64,000 nt of DNA from Fibrobacter sp. UWB13 (GCF_900177805.1 NZ_FXAX01000002.1:1-64000); one strand, 5' to 3'. Counted from the stretch's first letter, positions 52,101-60,292 are shown. Numbers and translations are program-made. The notes: generated by a model from the letters alone, not told the origin.

Positions 52101-52862
52101 TTCGAAGGCGCCCACTATTATTGCGGCAAAAATATCAACGGGTATTACAGATGGCTCCCCGCCACAACGTTTTTCCAGTACTACGGCAAATGCGGAATGG
52201 CAAACGAAGGCAAAGTCGCCGAGTTCAACGGAATGAACCTGCAATGCTACGAGAACAATTGGCGCAGAGACCCGGGCGATTACAGGAGCATCACCGACTC
52301 CAGAGACGGCAACAGGTACAAGACCATCAAGATTGGCAAGCAGGAATGGTTTGCCGAAAACTTGAAATACGAAATCGAAGGCAGCTGGTGCGGTGGCAAC
52401 ATCAACGGTTGCAATACGTACGGTCGCCTGTACAGTTGGGACATGACCATCGGGCAACCGAAAGACGCACACCCGACATTGGCAGACATCGAAGACCCGG
52501 AAGATTTACAAGGCGTTTGTCCGAAAGGCTGGAGAGTCCCCTCGACGCTAGACTGGAGCATCCTCCTCAAGGAATGCAACAGCGCAGACATCAGCAAAAC
52601 ACTGACGGGTTACGATTCATTGCACACGGACCTCTGCGGATTCTCGGCGTTCCCGACAGGCTACGAAAACGTCTTCTTCCGGAACGGAATCGACTACACA
52701 GAGGAACTTGTGACAAGCTCAACCCTTCCCGCCTACTGGAGTTCTGAACAAGTGACCGACACAACGGCAACATCAGTGGTGATCCCCAGCAAATCTAACA
52801 CAATTTCTGCCACCACTAGAAAGAAGGTCTACGGCTACCCCGTCCGTTGCATCAAGAAATAA
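49101..52862 (+). CDS. Giant lipoprotein with two Fib_succ_major-like domains and about 22 two-cysteine repeats
   Basis: 1253 aa. Start fixed by AAGGAGG just before the ATG. Signal peptide with lipobox IAAC (Cys 26). An acidic linker leads to a first Fib_succ_major-like (TIGR02145-like) segment (about residues 75-220: TIQFGPYTWMAENANY, YGRLYQS, CPSGFKIPSEADF). Residues about 230-1070 are about 22 tandem units of roughly 35-45 residues. Each has one Cys in a (I/L/F/Y)G-x-C position, then Y-x-C and a Trp, as in IGFCTKKNQWEQ...YICKDSTWRK. A second, complete Fib_succ_major-like domain ends the protein (TIKIGKQEWFAENLKY, GVCPKGWRVPS, YWSSEQ, GYPVRCIKK). Probably on the outer surface; function unknown. 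Confidence 0.85.
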   Translation: MHIAYNAFKKAFFSLCLTLPFYIAACGDDSDNNSTAIIEDDEEDNLGGETFKDTTITSNQFNSNAGVVNIIKSEILDVKSGNSYKTIQFGPYTWMAENANYKISRSACYDGDTDYCKTYGRLYQSMNADQACPSGFKIPSEADFKYITRFTNSITDPAFGFNPQMSGFCETVNGELQCSRLGKEAYYLTTDFNVFRVNNKSKFDFPEANYSAYYALRCMKTSHFVENDKQLPICDSTTYNSLSNFYVASKGYNYRCNRKKWVEAEDNSCPSAERGEKHYYKDTLFVCRGSWQYATMSDVDVSCTKKNQWEILKLNGQSYICDDSTWRKPSTVETAIGLCTLDSLKKMSAAIDKDNEDTTDYICDSTGWRRAVLTDSIGFCTKKNQWEQKKNYEQDYICKDSTWRKPTTIEAAIGLCTPDSIKKMGAVKTKSDTTEYFCDSTGWRRAVLTDSIGKCTLSRDWEEKKNYGKNYICRDSVWKRATTREDSIGFCTPKRIGKIDSLKSGNSYSSYYCDSTGWRSTVMVDFVGKCESSKFYTTVEYRSTTYVCRPTKKWDILSSTEKSIGICSPKINGKIDTLKSSGTSYICDSTSWRTTNIYDYYGDCDSTKLYTTKTFNDETYGCTNPTKWEKLTHPTSEFGFCMPKLKGTIKTDKSGKDFICDSIWRNATKAEVLGTCDSSKQTLQKSYNSVTYACVNNEWRTLTSLETALGLCTKENLNIIKSKDNVSYICNDTGWAKYTVEQVFGECFYKNEYKTAEFGGYEYVCKHNKWTLIDSIEYALGFCKETSYYKVYEYKGDYYYCSDDEEWEIAPARYALQALDKCTSEKLGKTAMYRGVEYYCSDGDIWYEYTTLDKELGVCHSGIIDKVVEYNGKNYGCAFINGNGQRKYFWREEEEADRLLGFCHGLVKKIIWKEYNGKDYVCDDDEGKWTSSGSMFPMYGSCTSSQTEKLGVTVGLNGQHYYCNTNMNSTSNDLTGWYALQPIDSIKGPCYYDKLGDTLTFEGAHYYCGKNINGYYRWLPATTFFQYYGKCGMANEGKVAEFNGMNLQCYENNWRRDPGDYRSITDSRDGNRYKTIKIGKQEWFAENLKYEIEGSWCGGNINGCNTYGRLYSWDMTIGQPKDAHPTLADIEDPEDLQGVCPKGWRVPSTLDWSILLKECNSADISKTLTGYDSLHTDLCGFSAFPTGYENVFFRNGIDYTEELVTSSTLPAYWSSEQVTDTTATSVVIPSKSNTISATTRKKVYGYPVRCIKK

Positions 52863-52885
52863 CCGATACTTCTCTATACAAGAAT

Positions 52886-52918
52886 GCCGTCCAGTTTCAA
52901 GAGCTGGACGGCATTTTT
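52886..52918 (+). terminator. Rho-independent terminator after the giant lipoprotein gene
   Basis: GCCGTCCAG (52886-52894) and CTGGACGGC (52904-52912) form a perfect 9-bp stem, followed by ATTTTT, 24 bases after the stop. Confidence 0.9.
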
Positions 52919-52922
52919 CATT

Positions 52923-52948
52923 CTGCCTGCTCGGAGGCAGGCATCTCC
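52923..52948. repeat. Short family-A repeat
   Basis: CTGCCTGC...GGAGGCAGGCATCTCC: a small hairpin with the ending GGCATCTCC shared with the repeat at 47152-47234. Sits between the terminator and the stop of the convergent minigene. Confidence 0.45.
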
Positions 52949-52949
52949 T

Positions 52950-53078
52950 TTATTCTTCTCGACCTACCGAAATATGATCGGGGAGATAAGGACTTGACTC
53001 CAAAAGCGGTACTTGCGCTTCAATCACAATCACCTTGATTTCTGGAGTCACATATTCCTTCTTAGACGTGTTCGACAT
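52950..53078 (-). CDS. 42-residue minigene overlapping the previous minigene
   Basis: ATG at 53078 with GGAG six bases upstream, stop at 52950-52952. The product reads MSNTSKKEYVTPEIKVIVIE then AQVPLLESSPYLPDHISVGREE. It overlaps the 58-residue minigene by 17 bases in another frame, a layout typical of translational coupling. The core KEYVTPEIKVIVIEAQVPLL lines up with KNYIAPEMTVVQFEHEGCLL of that gene, so they are likely paralogues. Short proteins opening with K-x-Y-x-x-P-E are frequent in Bacteroidota and relatives; their function is not established. Downstream of the 1900-aa surface protein on the same strand. Confidence 0.6.
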   Translation of the reverse strand: MSNTSKKEYVTPEIKVIVIEAQVPLLESSPYLPDHISVGREE

Positions 53079-53238
53079 CTGAAACTCCATCGTTATACCC
53101 GAAGCCATTACCGTAACCGCAGCCTTCTTCTTGATTGTTAGTACTGCATCCAAGCAAGCAACCTTCGTGTTCAAACTGAACCACGGTCATTTCGGGTGCG
53201 ATATAGTTTTTTTTCATTTCGTCTTTCATAGTCTTCAT
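53062..53238 (-). CDS. 58-residue Cys/Gly-rich minigene
   Basis: ATG at 53238 (alternatives at 53229 and 53217), stop at 53062-53064. The product has a K-KNYIAPEMTVVQFEHEG opening, then CLLGCSTNNQEEGCGYGNGF and GYNDGVSDVEHV. It has three cysteines, alternating Gly/Tyr and an acidic end, and no signal peptide. It starts 8 bases after the stop of the 1900-aa protein gene and overlaps the next minigene. The leader-plus-Cys/Gly-rich-core layout recalls peptide-natural-product precursors, but no modifying enzyme is nearby, so this is only a hint. Confidence 0.6.
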   Translation of the reverse strand: MKTMKDEMKKNYIAPEMTVVQFEHEGCLLGCSTNNQEEGCGYGNGFGYNDGVSDVEHV

Positions 53239-53246
53239 TCCTGTAT

Positions 53247-56200
53247 TTATTTCTTTAAAACCTTCTTGCCATAGTAGGCGCCACGAGCCTTGCGAGCATC
53301 CTTGCCGTAAGCACGTCCCTTCAAGTCGAACTCACGGTTAGCGGAGCGCGGCAATGCAAACTTGCCCGAGCGGGTATTGATCTGTCCGATGACCGTTGTA
53401 TGTTCGCCACCGTTTTCATCTTCGCCTTCACGGACCACGGTAATCGTTTCAGGCAATTCGCTTGTAATAGAAGCACTCTTCCAATCGGCAACATTGTAAC
53501 GGGCAACCTTCTTGACTGCCAGCACATTTTGCACATTCGGCAGCGGATTGTATCTCAAGTAAGCGCGCAAGGGACTGATATAAGCACCAGCCTTCCCTCT
53601 GACAAAATCACCAATAACAAAGCCATCACCAGCGACACCGACAAACCCATAAATGGCACGACCATCAATCAGCTCAGCATCGCCTTCAGCCCATTTCTTG
53701 TACTGGTACACACCGACAAATTCCCAGTCGCCTCTTCTGACCGCAAATTCAGGCTCATTTGTTACAAGTTTCACAGGACCACGAATTTCAAGAGACGTGT
53801 GACCCTTCTCCAGTTGCACAATATAAGGCGTATTTGCCTTGAGAAGCGTACTGTAATCGCATTCTCCGACAAGATTGTCACAAACCTTAGCCGGAGCTTC
53901 AGCAGGCTTATCCCAAACACCGAGCGTTTTAGCATCGAGCCTTATAATCACGCCCTTATCATTCTTAACAGTGTCCATTCTCGAGAATGAATCAATATGC
54001 TCAGCGCCAATCAAGTTATCCGCATAGACCTCGAACGGGAACATGACCGTTGCATATCTGCCAGCGGTAAAGCCTCTATTGAATTTGACTTCATCCACCG
54101 TAGTTTCCTGAGTAATGACAACAGGCATATCCTTGTCGAAATTACCGTCAAGCGTAGCAACCATCTTATCTTCTGCATTCTTCGTAATCACAAGGGCAGG
54201 GGGATACACATACTTGTCAGCAAGTTCAAGCAGCCCTTCTTCATGGATGATTCCCGTATAAGAGTTGCCCAGGTCATCGTAGTAACTCATGTCATTAGCA
54301 ACCAAAATGGAGTCATTATAGCTACTGGCCTTGACCGTAGCACCGGAGAGATAGATTGTCATTTGCTTAGAGTTGTCAGCATAAATACCCCTGCAACCAT
54401 CTTCTGCCAACGCCGTCACCGTACCGCCCTTCAAATACACATCACTCCCATAGGAGCCGATGCCAAAGCATGCACAATTTTCTTCGCTATAATAGATTGA
54501 AGATGTAGCATTGACTTTACCGCCGGCAATTGTAACATTCCCGTTCGCATTAATAGCGTAACCACCCGTAGCGGTAACGGTTCCTCCGTTGATGTCAACA
54601 TTTCCGAGAGAAGAAAGACCTGATCCAGATTCAGGTCTTTCACCTGTAGCATGGGCTTCAACCGTACCGCCATTGACCACCAGAGAATTTCCATGAGCAT
54701 AAATAGCTTGTTTTCTTCCAAAGGCTTTTACAACGCCATCATTAATCTTAACAGAGCTACCTCCAATACCGGTTATCTCGCCTGTAGCCTTAACAACGCC
54801 GCCATTGATTGTCAATGCATCATCAACATCTATAGCAGAATAAGAATCCGCATTTACTTCAAAAACGCCCTGATTTACGCCCGTGCTCTGAGCATAGATG
54901 GTGAGGTTTTCAAACAAAGTATTATTTTCAACAGTCAACTTGGCGTCATCCGCAAGAATCAAGTGAAGAGTCGGAGCCGCAAACGCAAAGTTGTTTTTAT
55001 AAGACACTTCGCTATTGACCAAGACCCAACCACCGTTTGTAAACAATTCACTATCAGCGCATTCGGTACCGACAAGCTCGTAATCCGGAGTGACGCTCTG
55101 TTCCTCACCATTTTCATCAAGGTAAGTAACTTCCGTCAAATCTTCCCACAAGCCATAGGCAATAGGACTATTGAAATTCGTAAAGTCAAACAGTTCCTGA
55201 TAAGACTTGTCGGCATACCACCTGAACTTTTTCCCTTTAGCAACAGGAGTGCAAGGAATTTTGCCAAGAATCACAGGCTTATCCTCATCAGCGTCGTCAA
55301 CAACAAACTTGACCATTTTCGCCGGATACAGATTTTTGTGAGCAATTAATGCAATCTGTTCAGCATTAAGAGTTTCACTATACGCATTACCTGGTTCATC
55401 CACATAAACAAGATCAGGAGCAACCGCTATTGAATATTTATCCCCTCCTGGAATAATATACATACTAGCCTGGACCGTCGCGCCTGCAAGCTTAATACCA
55501 GCAAAATCCTCATCAGTCTCTTTTATAACAATTTCTCCAGAAGCAGCAACAGAGCCTTTATTAAATTCAGCATTACTTGTTTCAATAGCGTCAGCCCAGA
55601 TTCTACCACCATTTACAACAAACTTATCCGCGACATTTAAAGAAAGTTTCTTATTCGCATCATTTAAAGCAAGACTCAATCCGCCCATTTTTTTGCCTAG
55701 GCTTTGAGCATAAATGGTCAGATTGCCAAATTCAGCACTGCCTTCACTATTATTGCATTCAAAAGTCAGCCAAGCGTCATCCATAAGAATGAGATTGACA
55801 TTTTTCCCTGCAAAATTGAAATCGCTGCAATTGTAATACATCTTGCCACTGACCACGTACCATCCATCCGATGGCGTGAACGAGACTCCCATCGAGCTAC
55901 CAGAATTAGCGGCGCCTGGAGTAGAGCTAGAACTGGTGGGGACAAGTGCAGTATAGTCTTCTGTAAGCGTCTGCGTTACGCCGTTCTCATCGATGTAAGT
56001 GATTTCAACCAAATCCTCCCACTTGGCATAAGCCGTAGCACCACTTTCGAAATTCGTAAAGTCAAACGGGGTTTGATAAGACTTATCGGCATACCACCCG
56101 ACGAAAGTTCCCAAATAACGAGTGGAAGCGCCAGGATCTACGCCAGGAACCCACACCTTTTCGCTAACAGAGCTGCCATCAACAAACGTGATCGTTTTGG

Positions 56201-58949
56201 CAAGAGAAAGCGTTTTGCCAGCCATCAATGCAATCTGGTCAGCATCAAGAGTATTGCGGTACTCATTACCTTTTTCATCCACATAAACAAGACCGGGGTA
56301 AACCATTACTACATACTGGGACCCTTCTGGAATAGAATACGAATTAGCCCAGACCGTCGCACCAGCAAATAAAATAGCAGCAAAATCCTTATCACTCTCT
56401 TTTACAACAACATCTCCATCAACAATAACAGAGCCATTAATAAATTCAAACATATCAGCTTCAATAGAGCTACCTATCAAAATTGAGCCTCCACAAACAG
56501 ACAATGCATCTGTTTTCAAAGAAGACACTTCAAATTCGCCCATATTTTTGCCCAGACTTTGGGCATAAATGTTAAGATCGCCAAATTCAGCACTGCCTTC
56601 ATTACTGTTGCAATCAACAGTCAGCTTCGCTCCATCCATAAGAATGAGATTGACTTCTGCCCCACTAAACTTGAAATCTTCACAATCGTAAAGCACTTCG
56701 CCACTGACCACATACCATCCCGTCGTGTTGCTAGAACTAGAGGCAACACTACTGGAACTAGAAACGATGCTAGAACTGCTTGCAGCACCGCTCGAACTGG
56801 AGCTAGGACTAGAGGCTACAAGTACAGTGTAGTTATCCTCAAGCGTCTGCGTTACGCCGTACTCATCGATGTAAGTAACTTCAACCAAATTTTCCCACCT
56901 GGCATAAGCATAGTCTCCATCCTGGAAATTCGTAAAGTCAAACAGAGGATCGTCACTAGACTTGCCGGTATACCACCCGAGAAACTTTTTCCAAATGTGA
57001 GTAGGGTTGCTAGGAATTACACCAGGGATCCACGCCTTTTCACTCACAGAGCTGCCATCAACAAACTTGACCATCTTCGCAGGGGCAACCATTTTGCCTG
57101 CCATTGATGCAATTTGGTCTGTACTAAGATAGCTGCGGTACGCATTACCTTGTTCATCACCATAAACAAGATCAGTCGAAATCCATAATGAATATTCTGG
57201 AATTGTATAAAAACTAGCCTTGACAGTTGCGCCAGAAAAATTGACACTGGTTAATTCACCCTCATTTAAAATAATTCCACCATCAACAACTACAGAACCT
57301 TTCTCAAATGTAACATAATCCGCTTCAAGAGAGCCTTTTATTGAGATTGATCCTCCATCAACGATCAAATAACCAGCATTTAAAGAAGACACTTCAAATT
57401 TGCCCATGTCTTTGCCCAAACTTTGAGCATAAATGAACAAACTCTCAAATTCAGCGCATTTTTCATTATTGCTATTTGTAACAGTCAGCTTCGCTCCATC
57501 CATAAGAATGAGATTGACATCTTTCCCTGTAAAATCGAAATCGCTACAATCATAAGACACTTCGCCACTGACTACATACCATTCCGTCGTGTTGCTAGAA
57601 CTAGAAACGCTACCTGAACTAGAAATGCTACTAGAACTAGGAGCAACACCACTTGAACTAGAAATTCTACTAGAACTGCTTGCAGCACCGCTTGAACTGG
57701 CAACACTGCTAGAACTAGCGGCTACAAGTACAGTGTAGTCTTCCGTAAGCGTCTGCTCCTGACCATTTCCATCGATGTAAGTAACATTAACCAAATTCTC
57801 CCACTTGGCATAAGCAAAATCTCCACTCTCAAAATTCGTAAAGTCAAACAGAGTCTTATACGACTTATCAGCATACCACCCGAGGAACTTCTTCCAAATG
57901 CGAGTGGGTTCGCTAGGAATTACACCAGGAATCCACGCCTTTGTACTCACAGAGCTGCCATCAACAAACGTGAGCCATTTCGCAGGGGCAACCGTTTTGC
58001 CCGCCATTAATGCAAGCTGTTCAGCACTAAGAGTACCGCTATACGCATTACCTTGTTCATCCCCATAAAGAAGATTATTCCCAACCTTCGCTTCACATAG
58101 GTTCGAAACAGAATACGAATTCGCCCTGACCGTTGCGCTAGCAAACTGAATACAAGCACTAACGGTATCTGCATCACTTACAGCAGATACTCCTTCAGTA
58201 ACAACAACAGTTCCATTATAAAAACGAACATGTTTAGCTTCAATACCTCCACCAACCGATACAGAACCATTTTCGAATTCAACGGCCCCTGCTTTAATAT
58301 CGCCACCTATCGATACAAAACCATTTTCGAACTCAACGCTCTTCTTTGCTACAACACCGCCACCAACCGATACTGAACCATTTTGGAATTCAACGCTATT
58401 TGCTTCAACATTGCCACCTATCGATACAGAACCGTTATTAACACAAACTGATGTCGCATTAACATTGCCCGTTGTTAAGACAGCGCCACTCAGGACATTA
58501 ATAGCATAAGTGACTTTTAAAGAAGGCACTTCAAATCTGCCCATGTCATCGCCCAAGCTTTGAGCATAAATGTTAAGATTGAGAAATTCAGCAGCACATC
58601 CTTCATCACCATTTGTAACAGTCAACTTAGCTCCATCCATAAGAAGGAGGTTAACCCTTTGCCCTGCAAAATTAAAATCGCTACAATCGTAAAACACTTC
58701 ACCCTTGACTACATACCATTCCGGCATGCTACTAGAACTACTTGCAGCACCGCTCGAACTAGAGACACTGCTAGAACTGGCAGCGGCAAGTACAATGAAT
58801 TCCTCCGTAAGCGTTTCCTCTCCATTCCAACCAATATACTTGATCGTCTCTTGGCTAGGATCTTCCGCCCATACGGTTGAAACGGCAAGCAACGATACGA
58901 GCAGAATCAACACTGACCGTACTTTTGCAAATATGCTTTGGTTATTCAT
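53247..58949 (-). CDS. Giant (1900-aa) exported protein of five large repeat units with polyserine linkers
   Basis: Signal peptide about residues 1-28 (ending VWA). Five units begin near residues 35, 386, 693, 983 and 1275 with VTYIDENGVTQTLTEDYTVL-like text. In units 1-4 this is followed by a Ser-rich linker (SSSSGAASSSS) and then WYVVSGEVxYDCSDF, VNLILMDGAKLTV, LNIYAQSLGKxMG, short NGSVSVGG strands like a beta-helix, MAGKTVAPAKMVKFVDGSSV, and GWYADKSYxTLFDFTNF...AYAKW, an InlB/Listeria-Bacteroides-type repeat. Unit 5 lacks the serines. Residues about 1600-1900 form a separate region ending FDLKGRAYGKDARKARGAYY, then GKKVLKK, probably a sorting or anchoring tail. Likely a surface adhesin. 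Followed by two minigenes. Confidence 0.8.
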   Translation of the reverse strand: MNNQSIFAKVRSVLILLVSLLAVSTVWAEDPSQETIKYIGWNGEETLTEEFIVLAAASSSSVSSSSGAASSSSSMPEWYVVKGEVFYDCSDFNFAGQRVNLLLMDGAKLTVTNGDEGCAAEFLNLNIYAQSLGDDMGRFEVPSLKVTYAINVLSGAVLTTGNVNATSVCVNNGSVSIGGNVEANSVEFQNGSVSVGGGVVAKKSVEFENGFVSIGGDIKAGAVEFENGSVSVGGGIEAKHVRFYNGTVVVTEGVSAVSDADTVSACIQFASATVRANSYSVSNLCEAKVGNNLLYGDEQGNAYSGTLSAEQLALMAGKTVAPAKWLTFVDGSSVSTKAWIPGVIPSEPTRIWKKFLGWYADKSYKTLFDFTNFESGDFAYAKWENLVNVTYIDGNGQEQTLTEDYTVLVAASSSSVASSSGAASSSSRISSSSGVAPSSSSISSSGSVSSSSNTTEWYVVSGEVSYDCSDFDFTGKDVNLILMDGAKLTVTNSNNEKCAEFESLFIYAQSLGKDMGKFEVSSLNAGYLIVDGGSISIKGSLEADYVTFEKGSVVVDGGIILNEGELTSVNFSGATVKASFYTIPEYSLWISTDLVYGDEQGNAYRSYLSTDQIASMAGKMVAPAKMVKFVDGSSVSEKAWIPGVIPSNPTHIWKKFLGWYTGKSSDDPLFDFTNFQDGDYAYARWENLVEVTYIDEYGVTQTLEDNYTVLVASSPSSSSSGAASSSSIVSSSSSVASSSSNTTGWYVVSGEVLYDCEDFKFSGAEVNLILMDGAKLTVDCNSNEGSAEFGDLNIYAQSLGKNMGEFEVSSLKTDALSVCGGSILIGSSIEADMFEFINGSVIVDGDVVVKESDKDFAAILFAGATVWANSYSIPEGSQYVVMVYPGLVYVDEKGNEYRNTLDADQIALMAGKTLSLAKTITFVDGSSVSEKVWVPGVDPGASTRYLGTFVGWYADKSYQTPFDFTNFESGATAYAKWEDLVEITYIDENGVTQTLTEDYTALVPTSSSSTPGAANSGSSMGVSFTPSDGWYVVSGKMYYNCSDFNFAGKNVNLILMDDAWLTFECNNSEGSAEFGNLTIYAQSLGKKMGGLSLALNDANKKLSLNVADKFVVNGGRIWADAIETSNAEFNKGSVAASGEIVIKETDEDFAGIKLAGATVQASMYIIPGGDKYSIAVAPDLVYVDEPGNAYSETLNAEQIALIAHKNLYPAKMVKFVVDDADEDKPVILGKIPCTPVAKGKKFRWYADKSYQELFDFTNFNSPIAYGLWEDLTEVTYLDENGEEQSVTPDYELVGTECADSELFTNGGWVLVNSEVSYKNNFAFAAPTLHLILADDAKLTVENNTLFENLTIYAQSTGVNQGVFEVNADSYSAIDVDDALTINGGVVKATGEITGIGGSSVKINDGVVKAFGRKQAIYAHGNSLVVNGGTVEAHATGERPESGSGLSSLGNVDINGGTVTATGGYAINANGNVTIAGGKVNATSSIYYSEENCACFGIGSYGSDVYLKGGTVTALAEDGCRGIYADNSKQMTIYLSGATVKASSYNDSILVANDMSYYDDLGNSYTGIIHEEGLLELADKYVYPPALVITKNAEDKMVATLDGNFDKDMPVVITQETTVDEVKFNRGFTAGRYATVMFPFEVYADNLIGAEHIDSFSRMDTVKNDKGVIIRLDAKTLGVWDKPAEAPAKVCDNLVGECDYSTLLKANTPYIVQLEKGHTSLEIRGPVKLVTNEPEFAVRRGDWEFVGVYQYKKWAEGDAELIDGRAIYGFVGVAGDGFVIGDFVRGKAGAYISPLRAYLRYNPLPNVQNVLAVKKVARYNVADWKSASITSELPETITVVREGEDENGGEHTTVIGQINTRSGKFALPRSANREFDLKGRAYGKDARKARGAYYGKKVLKK

Positions 58950-59095
58950 TTTCCTGGTCCCTTCTATGGATTAATAACGATAAAATGTTATTACAAAATT
59001 AATACGGGGCAAAATTTAGAAAAATTTACCATAAATGCAATATTATTTTCAAAGTCCATTTGGACAACAGATCTATAGTTTTTTTGAATAACCAG

Positions 59096-59317
59096 CTAGC
59101 GCTTGAAATACATCGCGCCAATAAGCGAGACGGCGAGCATCACAATCATCGCCGTAAGTCCCATGTCCGCCAGATCACGGTGTTCACCCGCCGCCCCCGT
59201 TTCAATCAGCAAAATGCAAACGAGAGCCATAACGGCGGCAACGCCACCCATCGTATGGAACATCTTGACTTTTTCTTCGTTCGTGAACTTTCCGTTCGGG
59301 CGATTAATAAAGGGCAT
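59096..59317 (-). CDS. Small two-pass membrane protein in the quinone operon
   Basis: 73 aa from the ATG at 59317, selected because GGGAGGTGA stands five bases upstream; an ATG ten codons earlier lacks a site. Two membrane segments (VAAVMALVCILLIETGAA and GLTAMIVMLAVSLIGAMYF) with a short charged loop. It overlaps the end of ubiA by 14 bases and is therefore co-translated with it. No family recognised; a partner or stabiliser of the prenyltransferase is possible but unproven. Confidence 0.7.
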   Translation of the reverse strand: MPFINRPNGKFTNEEKVKMFHTMGGVAAVMALVCILLIETGAAGEHRDLADMGLTAMIVMLAVSLIGAMYFKR

Positions 59318-60194
59318 TGACGTCACCTCCCATGCAAATCCAGACAATGAGCCCCACCATCACGAGCGCGCTAATAGCCACGTTCGCAAGGAAAAAGTCG
59401 CGGTTCATGGCATCCAGGTCATTCGACTTTCGGAACAGGTGGATGTAAACTATAGCAGCAGTCATGAGCCCTGTAATTGTCCACCAAATCCAGCCCATGT
59501 TCCAGAAAATGCCGAACACCACACAAAGCACAAGCATCGCCAAATGGCTCGCCAGCGCAATGCGCAATGACTTTTCTAGGCCAAAGCGAGCGGGTACAGA
59601 ATGCAAGCCCTGCTTGCGGTCAATTTCAATGTCCTGCGTGGCGTAAATGATGTCAAAGCCGCCCATCCAGAGCATCAGAATGAACAGGAGGAATATCGGG
59701 AACACGGCAAATTCACCGCGAACGGCAATCCAGGCGCCAAGCGGGCTCATGCCAATCGCAAAACCAAGGAACCAATGGCAAAGCCAACTAAAACGCTTCC
59801 AGTACGAATACGAGAGCAGCAATAACCACACCGGGAACGCAAGCAAGCCAGCGAGGGGTTTCAAAAGTGCCGCGAACACCACGAACAAAACGCCGTTCAA
59901 CGCAAGGAACGCAATCACCGACTTGCGGCTCAGGCGCCCAGAGGGCAAATGGCGCTTTGCCGTCCGCGGATTCTCCGCATCGAACTTGGCGTCTGCAATG
60001 CGATTAAAGCTCATGGCGCTGTTACGGGCGGTCACCATGCAAAGCACAATGAGCACGATAATGCGGGCGGTTTCAAAAGCGCTCATATCGCGGAAACCGT
60101 TTGCCGCAACCCACATGGAACCAATCGCAAACGGCATCGCAAACAGCGAATGGCTCAAACGGACAAGATGTGTAAATTCAAGGATTTTATTCAT
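59304..60194 (-). CDS. ubiA: UbiA-family prenyltransferase (quinone biosynthesis)
   Basis: 296 aa, about eight or nine membrane segments. The two Asp-rich motifs are present: NRIADAKFDAENPRTA (NxxxDxxxD, about residue 65) and TQDIEIDRKQGLHSVP (about 190). It attaches a polyprenyl chain to an aromatic acid at the membrane. With ubiX and ubiE beside it and no menaquinone-specific men genes, it may be either a 4-hydroxybenzoate prenyltransferase or the prenylating enzyme (MqnP) of the futalosine menaquinone route. The latter is attractive for an anaerobe, but this is inference. Confidence 0.88.
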   Translation of the reverse strand: MNKILEFTHLVRLSHSLFAMPFAIGSMWVAANGFRDMSAFETARIIVLIVLCMVTARNSAMSFNRIADAKFDAENPRTAKRHLPSGRLSRKSVIAFLALNGVLFVVFAALLKPLAGLLAFPVWLLLLSYSYWKRFSWLCHWFLGFAIGMSPLGAWIAVRGEFAVFPIFLLFILMLWMGGFDIIYATQDIEIDRKQGLHSVPARFGLEKSLRIALASHLAMLVLCVVFGIFWNMGWIWWTITGLMTAAIVYIHLFRKSNDLDAMNRDFFLANVAISALVMVGLIVWICMGGDVNALY

Positions 60195-60240
60195 GGTTTA
60201 GTTATTAGTCATTGGTTGTCGTTCCCGCCTTCGTGGATTT

Positions 60241-60292
60241 GTCATTCCCGCTTGAGCTTGCCCCGGACTTGTTCCGGGGAGCGGGAATCTCC
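60241..60292. repeat. Family-A palindromic repeat forming the end of ubiX
   Basis: The outer arms GTCATTCCCGC (60241-60251) and GCGGGAATCTCC (60281-60292) enclose CCCCGGA/TCCGGGG (60261-60267, 60273-60279). The ubiX stop codon (60242-60244) and its last 16 codons lie within this element. As a large hairpin right at the stop it may also stabilise or terminate the transcript. Confidence 0.65.

Noticed and set aside
50000-52250. Repeats in the 1253-aa lipoprotein gene as a non-coding tandem array
   Set aside because: The repeat is clear at protein level (Cys, Trp positions) but poorly kept at DNA level outside units 2-6, as expected for a coding repeat.
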